Of a stretch of 64,000 nt of DNA, positions 62,147-64,000 are shown piece by piece. The DNA is taken from contig NZ_JBGFGN010000129.1 of NCBI RefSeq assembly GCF_041224595.1, positions 62,001-126,000 of the forward strand. Direction: 5' to 3'. The position numbers were made by a program, and so were the translations under genes. Positions within the stretch are counted from its first letter, which is position 1, and each line of letters begins with the position of its first letter. The notes below the pieces were generated by a model that had not been told where the DNA came from, did not search any database, and saw only the letters and a list, made by a program, of their open reading frames with translations. Source of the stretch: Donghicola sp041224595 (lineage in GTDB: Bacteria; Pseudomonadota; Alphaproteobacteria; Rhodobacterales; Rhodobacteraceae).

Positions 62147-64000
62147 ATGAGCGACAACAATAACGACGGCAAGAAGACTCTGGGTGTTCGCGGTGGCGGA
62201 GCGGGTGGACGCTCTGGCAATGTGAAGCAGAGCTTTAGCCACGGTCGCACCAAGAATGTGGTGGTGGAAACCAAGCGGAAACGCGTGGTCACCCCCAAAC
62301 CCGGTGCTGGAAAGTCCGGTGGCGCAAACCCGAAACTTGGCGATCCGTCCAAGCGTCCCGCCGGTATCTCCGACGCGGAAATGGAGCGTCGCCTGAAGGC
62401 ATTGCAGGCTGCGAAAGCCCGCGAAGCCGAAGATCAGAAAGCTCGTGAAGACGAGGAGAAGCGTCGCGCCGAAGAGCGTGAGCGTCGCCGCGCCGAGATC
62501 GAAGCCAAAGAACGCGAAGAGCGTGAGCGCGAAGAAGCGGCCAAACGTAAGGCCGAAGAAGAAGAGCGCGAGCGCAAAGAAGCGGAAGAGGCCAAGAAAG
62601 CTGCTGAGAAAGCCGCTGCCGACGCCAAAAAAGCCGCTGCCGCGAAGCGTAACGCGCCTGCGCCTGCCACACCTGCTGATGCTCAGGCAGCTGGTCAGAG
62701 CGCCGACAACCGCCGTGGTGGTGGCGCGCCGAAGCCGGCTGCAACCCCCTCGCGCAAGAAAGAGGGCGGTCGCGAAGACGACAACCGTCGCAACAAAGGT
62801 GGTCGCAATGACGGACGCCGTTCTGGCAAGCTGACCCTGAACCAGGCGCTGTCTGGTGGCGAAGGTGGCCGTCAGAAATCCTTGGCTTCGATGAAGCGCA
62901 AGCAAGAGCGCATGCGTCAGAAGGCCATGGGCAACCAAGAACGCGAAAAAATCGTCCGTGACGTTCAGCTGCCCGAAGCCATCGTGGTTTCGGAACTGGC
63001 GAACCGTATGGCCGAGCGTGTGGCTGATGTTGTCAAAGAGCTCATGAAAATGGGCATGATGGTGACGCAGAACCAGACCATCGACGCGGATACTGCTGAA
63101 CTGATCATCGAAGAATTCGGCCACAAAGTGGTGCGCGTTTCCGATGCTGACGTTGAAGACGTGATCACCTCGTTCGAAGATAAAGACGACGACCTGCAAT
63201 CGCGTCCCCCGGTCATCACGATCATGGGCCACGTTGACCACGGTAAAACGTCGCTTCTGGACGCGATCCGCAATGCGAACGTGACCTCTGGCGAGGCTGG
63301 TGGCATCACCCAGCACATCGGTGCGTATCAGGTGACCACTGACAACGGCGCGGTTCTGTCGTTCCTCGATACACCCGGCCACGCGGCCTTTACCTCGATG
63401 CGCTCGCGTGGTGCTCAGGTAACGGACATCGTGGTTCTGGTAGTTGCGGCGGACGACTCGGTCATGCCTCAGACCATCGAAGCGATTAACCACGCCAAAG
63501 CAGCCGGTGTTCCGATGATCGTCGCGATCAACAAGTGCGATAAGCCCGAAGCCGACGCCATGAAGGTGCGGACCGAGCTGCTGCAGCACGAAGTTGTGGT
63601 CGAAGCGATGTCTGGTGAAGTTCAAGACGTCGAAGTCTCGGCGAAAACCGGTCTGGGTCTGGAGCAACTGCTGGACGCAATTGCGCTGCAGGCGGAAATT
63701 CTGGAACTCAAAGCGAACCCCGATCGCGCTGCCGAAGGTGCTGTGATCGAGGCGAAGCTGGACGTCGGCCGCGGTCCCGTTGCCACCGTTCTGGTTCAGA
63801 AGGGTACTCTGAAACGCGGCGATATCTTCGTTGTGGGTGAGCAGTGGGGTAAAGTCCGCGCGCTGATCAATGACAAAGGTGACCGTGTTAACGAAGCTGG
63901 CCCCTCGGTTCCGGTTGAGGTTCTGGGTCTGAACGGCACTCCCGAAGCTGGCGACGTTCTCAACGTTGTGGAAACCGAAGCTCAGGCGCGCGAGATTGCG
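62147..64000 (+). CDS. infB: Translation initiation factor IF-2 (3' end missing)
   Basis: The first 618 residues are in the window and the frame is open to its end; the full protein is usually over 800 residues. The start MSDNNNDGKKTLGVRGGGAG is followed by a long charged coil rich in Arg, Glu, Lys and Ala (about 75-170), then a linker and the G domain. G1 GHVDHGKT is near residue 361, DTPGH near 408, and NKCD near 462. Domain II is also entered. The bulk reversed frame over this gene is a shadow, not a gene. Confidence 0.97.
   Translation, partial: MSDNNNDGKKTLGVRGGGAGGRSGNVKQSFSHGRTKNVVVETKRKRVVTPKPGAGKSGGANPKLGDPSKRPAGISDAEMERRLKALQAAKAREAEDQKAREDEEKRRAEERERRRAEIEAKEREEREREEAAKRKAEEEERERKEAEEAKKAAEKAAADAKKAAAAKRNAPAPATPADAQAAGQSADNRRGGGAPKPAATPSRKKEGGREDDNRRNKGGRNDGRRSGKLTLNQALSGGEGGRQKSLASMKRKQERMRQKAMGNQEREKIVRDVQLPEAIVVSELANRMAERVADVVKELMKMGMMVTQNQTIDADTAELIIEEFGHKVVRVSDADVEDVITSFEDKDDDLQSRPPVITIMGHVDHGKTSLLDAIRNANVTSGEAGGITQHIGAYQVTTDNGAVLSFLDTPGHAAFTSMRSRGAQVTDIVVLVVAADDSVMPQTIEAINHAKAAGVPMIVAINKCDKPEADAMKVRTELLQHEVVVEAMSGEVQDVEVSAKTGLGLEQLLDAIALQAEILELKANPDRAAEGAVIEAKLDVGRGPVATVLVQKGTLKRGDIFVVGEQWGKVRALINDKGDRVNEAGPSVPVEVLGLNGTPEAGDVLNVVETEAQAREIA

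Noticed and set aside
61406..63667. 753-residue minus-strand open frame opposite infB and ylxR
   Set aside because: The plus-strand infB has its G1, DTPGH and NKCD motifs and a normal start. The reverse frame has no family features.

Overview
The window is a continuous piece of chromosome from an alphaproteobacterium, almost certainly a marine Rhodobacteraceae (Roseobacter-group) strain. The evidence is the set of protein types and neighbourhoods: glnK-amtB with an alphaproteobacterial GlnK, the NDUFAF5-like methyltransferase / comF / grxC / nitrilase / MarR / ubiG run, a DUF1523 protein, a NaChBac-type sodium channel, the HIG1-type small protein / cobalamin adenosyltransferase / etfBA / hydroxyacyl-CoA dehydrogenase run, and rimP-nusA-ylxR-infB. 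I found no phage, transposase, CRISPR array, tRNA or rRNA. About 68 genes are packed tightly, and only one gene-free gap exceeds 300 bp (12508-12860). The first gene lacks its 5' end and infB lacks its 3' end.

Layout. 1-1251: end of an ABC exporter. 1292-9785: polyamine region, with a putrescine/omega-type aminotransferase and GntR regulator on the minus strand and potFGHI plus a PuuB-like FAD oxidase on the plus strand, then an alpha/beta hydrolase. 9779-12507: phhB, FemAB-like acyltransferase, glycerophosphodiester phosphodiesterase and RidA, all minus. 12861-14762: MlaA, MlaC and an unknown secreted acidic protein. 14759-18892: penicillin-binding protein 1A, then glnK-amtB. 18960-22362: a sulfur module on the minus strand (sseA, aminotransferase, persulfide dioxygenase-like hydrolase, rhodanese) with a sulfide-repressor-type operator. 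22504-28265: smpB, rluE, dapA, slt, DMT transporter, mnmD. 28328-31508: FAD oxidoreductase, creatinase, DUF1523 protein. 31505-34864: Lrp regulator, mscL, and a divergent flavin-protein/MocR pair. 34896-39593: parC, SH3 protein, SDR, HIG1 protein, cobalamin adenosyltransferase. 39859-43699: etfBA, hydroxyacyl-CoA dehydrogenase, asparaginase. 43866-51819: IalB-like protein, rlmN, an amidoligase/glutamine-amidotransferase pair, an RlmD-type methyltransferase, a sodium channel, two L,D-transpeptidases around a CAP lipoprotein, and a 61-residue secreted/membrane peptide. 51968-58086: hemH, methyltransferase, comF, grxC, nitrilase, MarR, ubiG, pip. 58143-64000: nucleotide-sugar epimerase and the rimP-nusA-ylxR-infB operon.

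How it fits together. The polyamine genes form a regulon: the same 10-mer TGATCAAATT overlaps the predicted promoters of both the aminotransferase and potF, with the GntR gene between them. The sulfur genes form a possible route from cysteine through 3-mercaptopyruvate to persulfide and its removal. The persulfide step has its own palindromic operator plus a flanking inverted repeat that could hide its ribosome site in read-through mRNA. The least understood system is the amidoligase plus class-I glutamine amidotransferase pair at 45769-47465, which looks like a make-and-cleave amide-bond pair with unknown substrate. A dispersed motif (GAGTATTT, a few variable bases, then a GCAAARA-like and GAAG end) occurs at six gene ends in the window and is not explained by any annotated feature.
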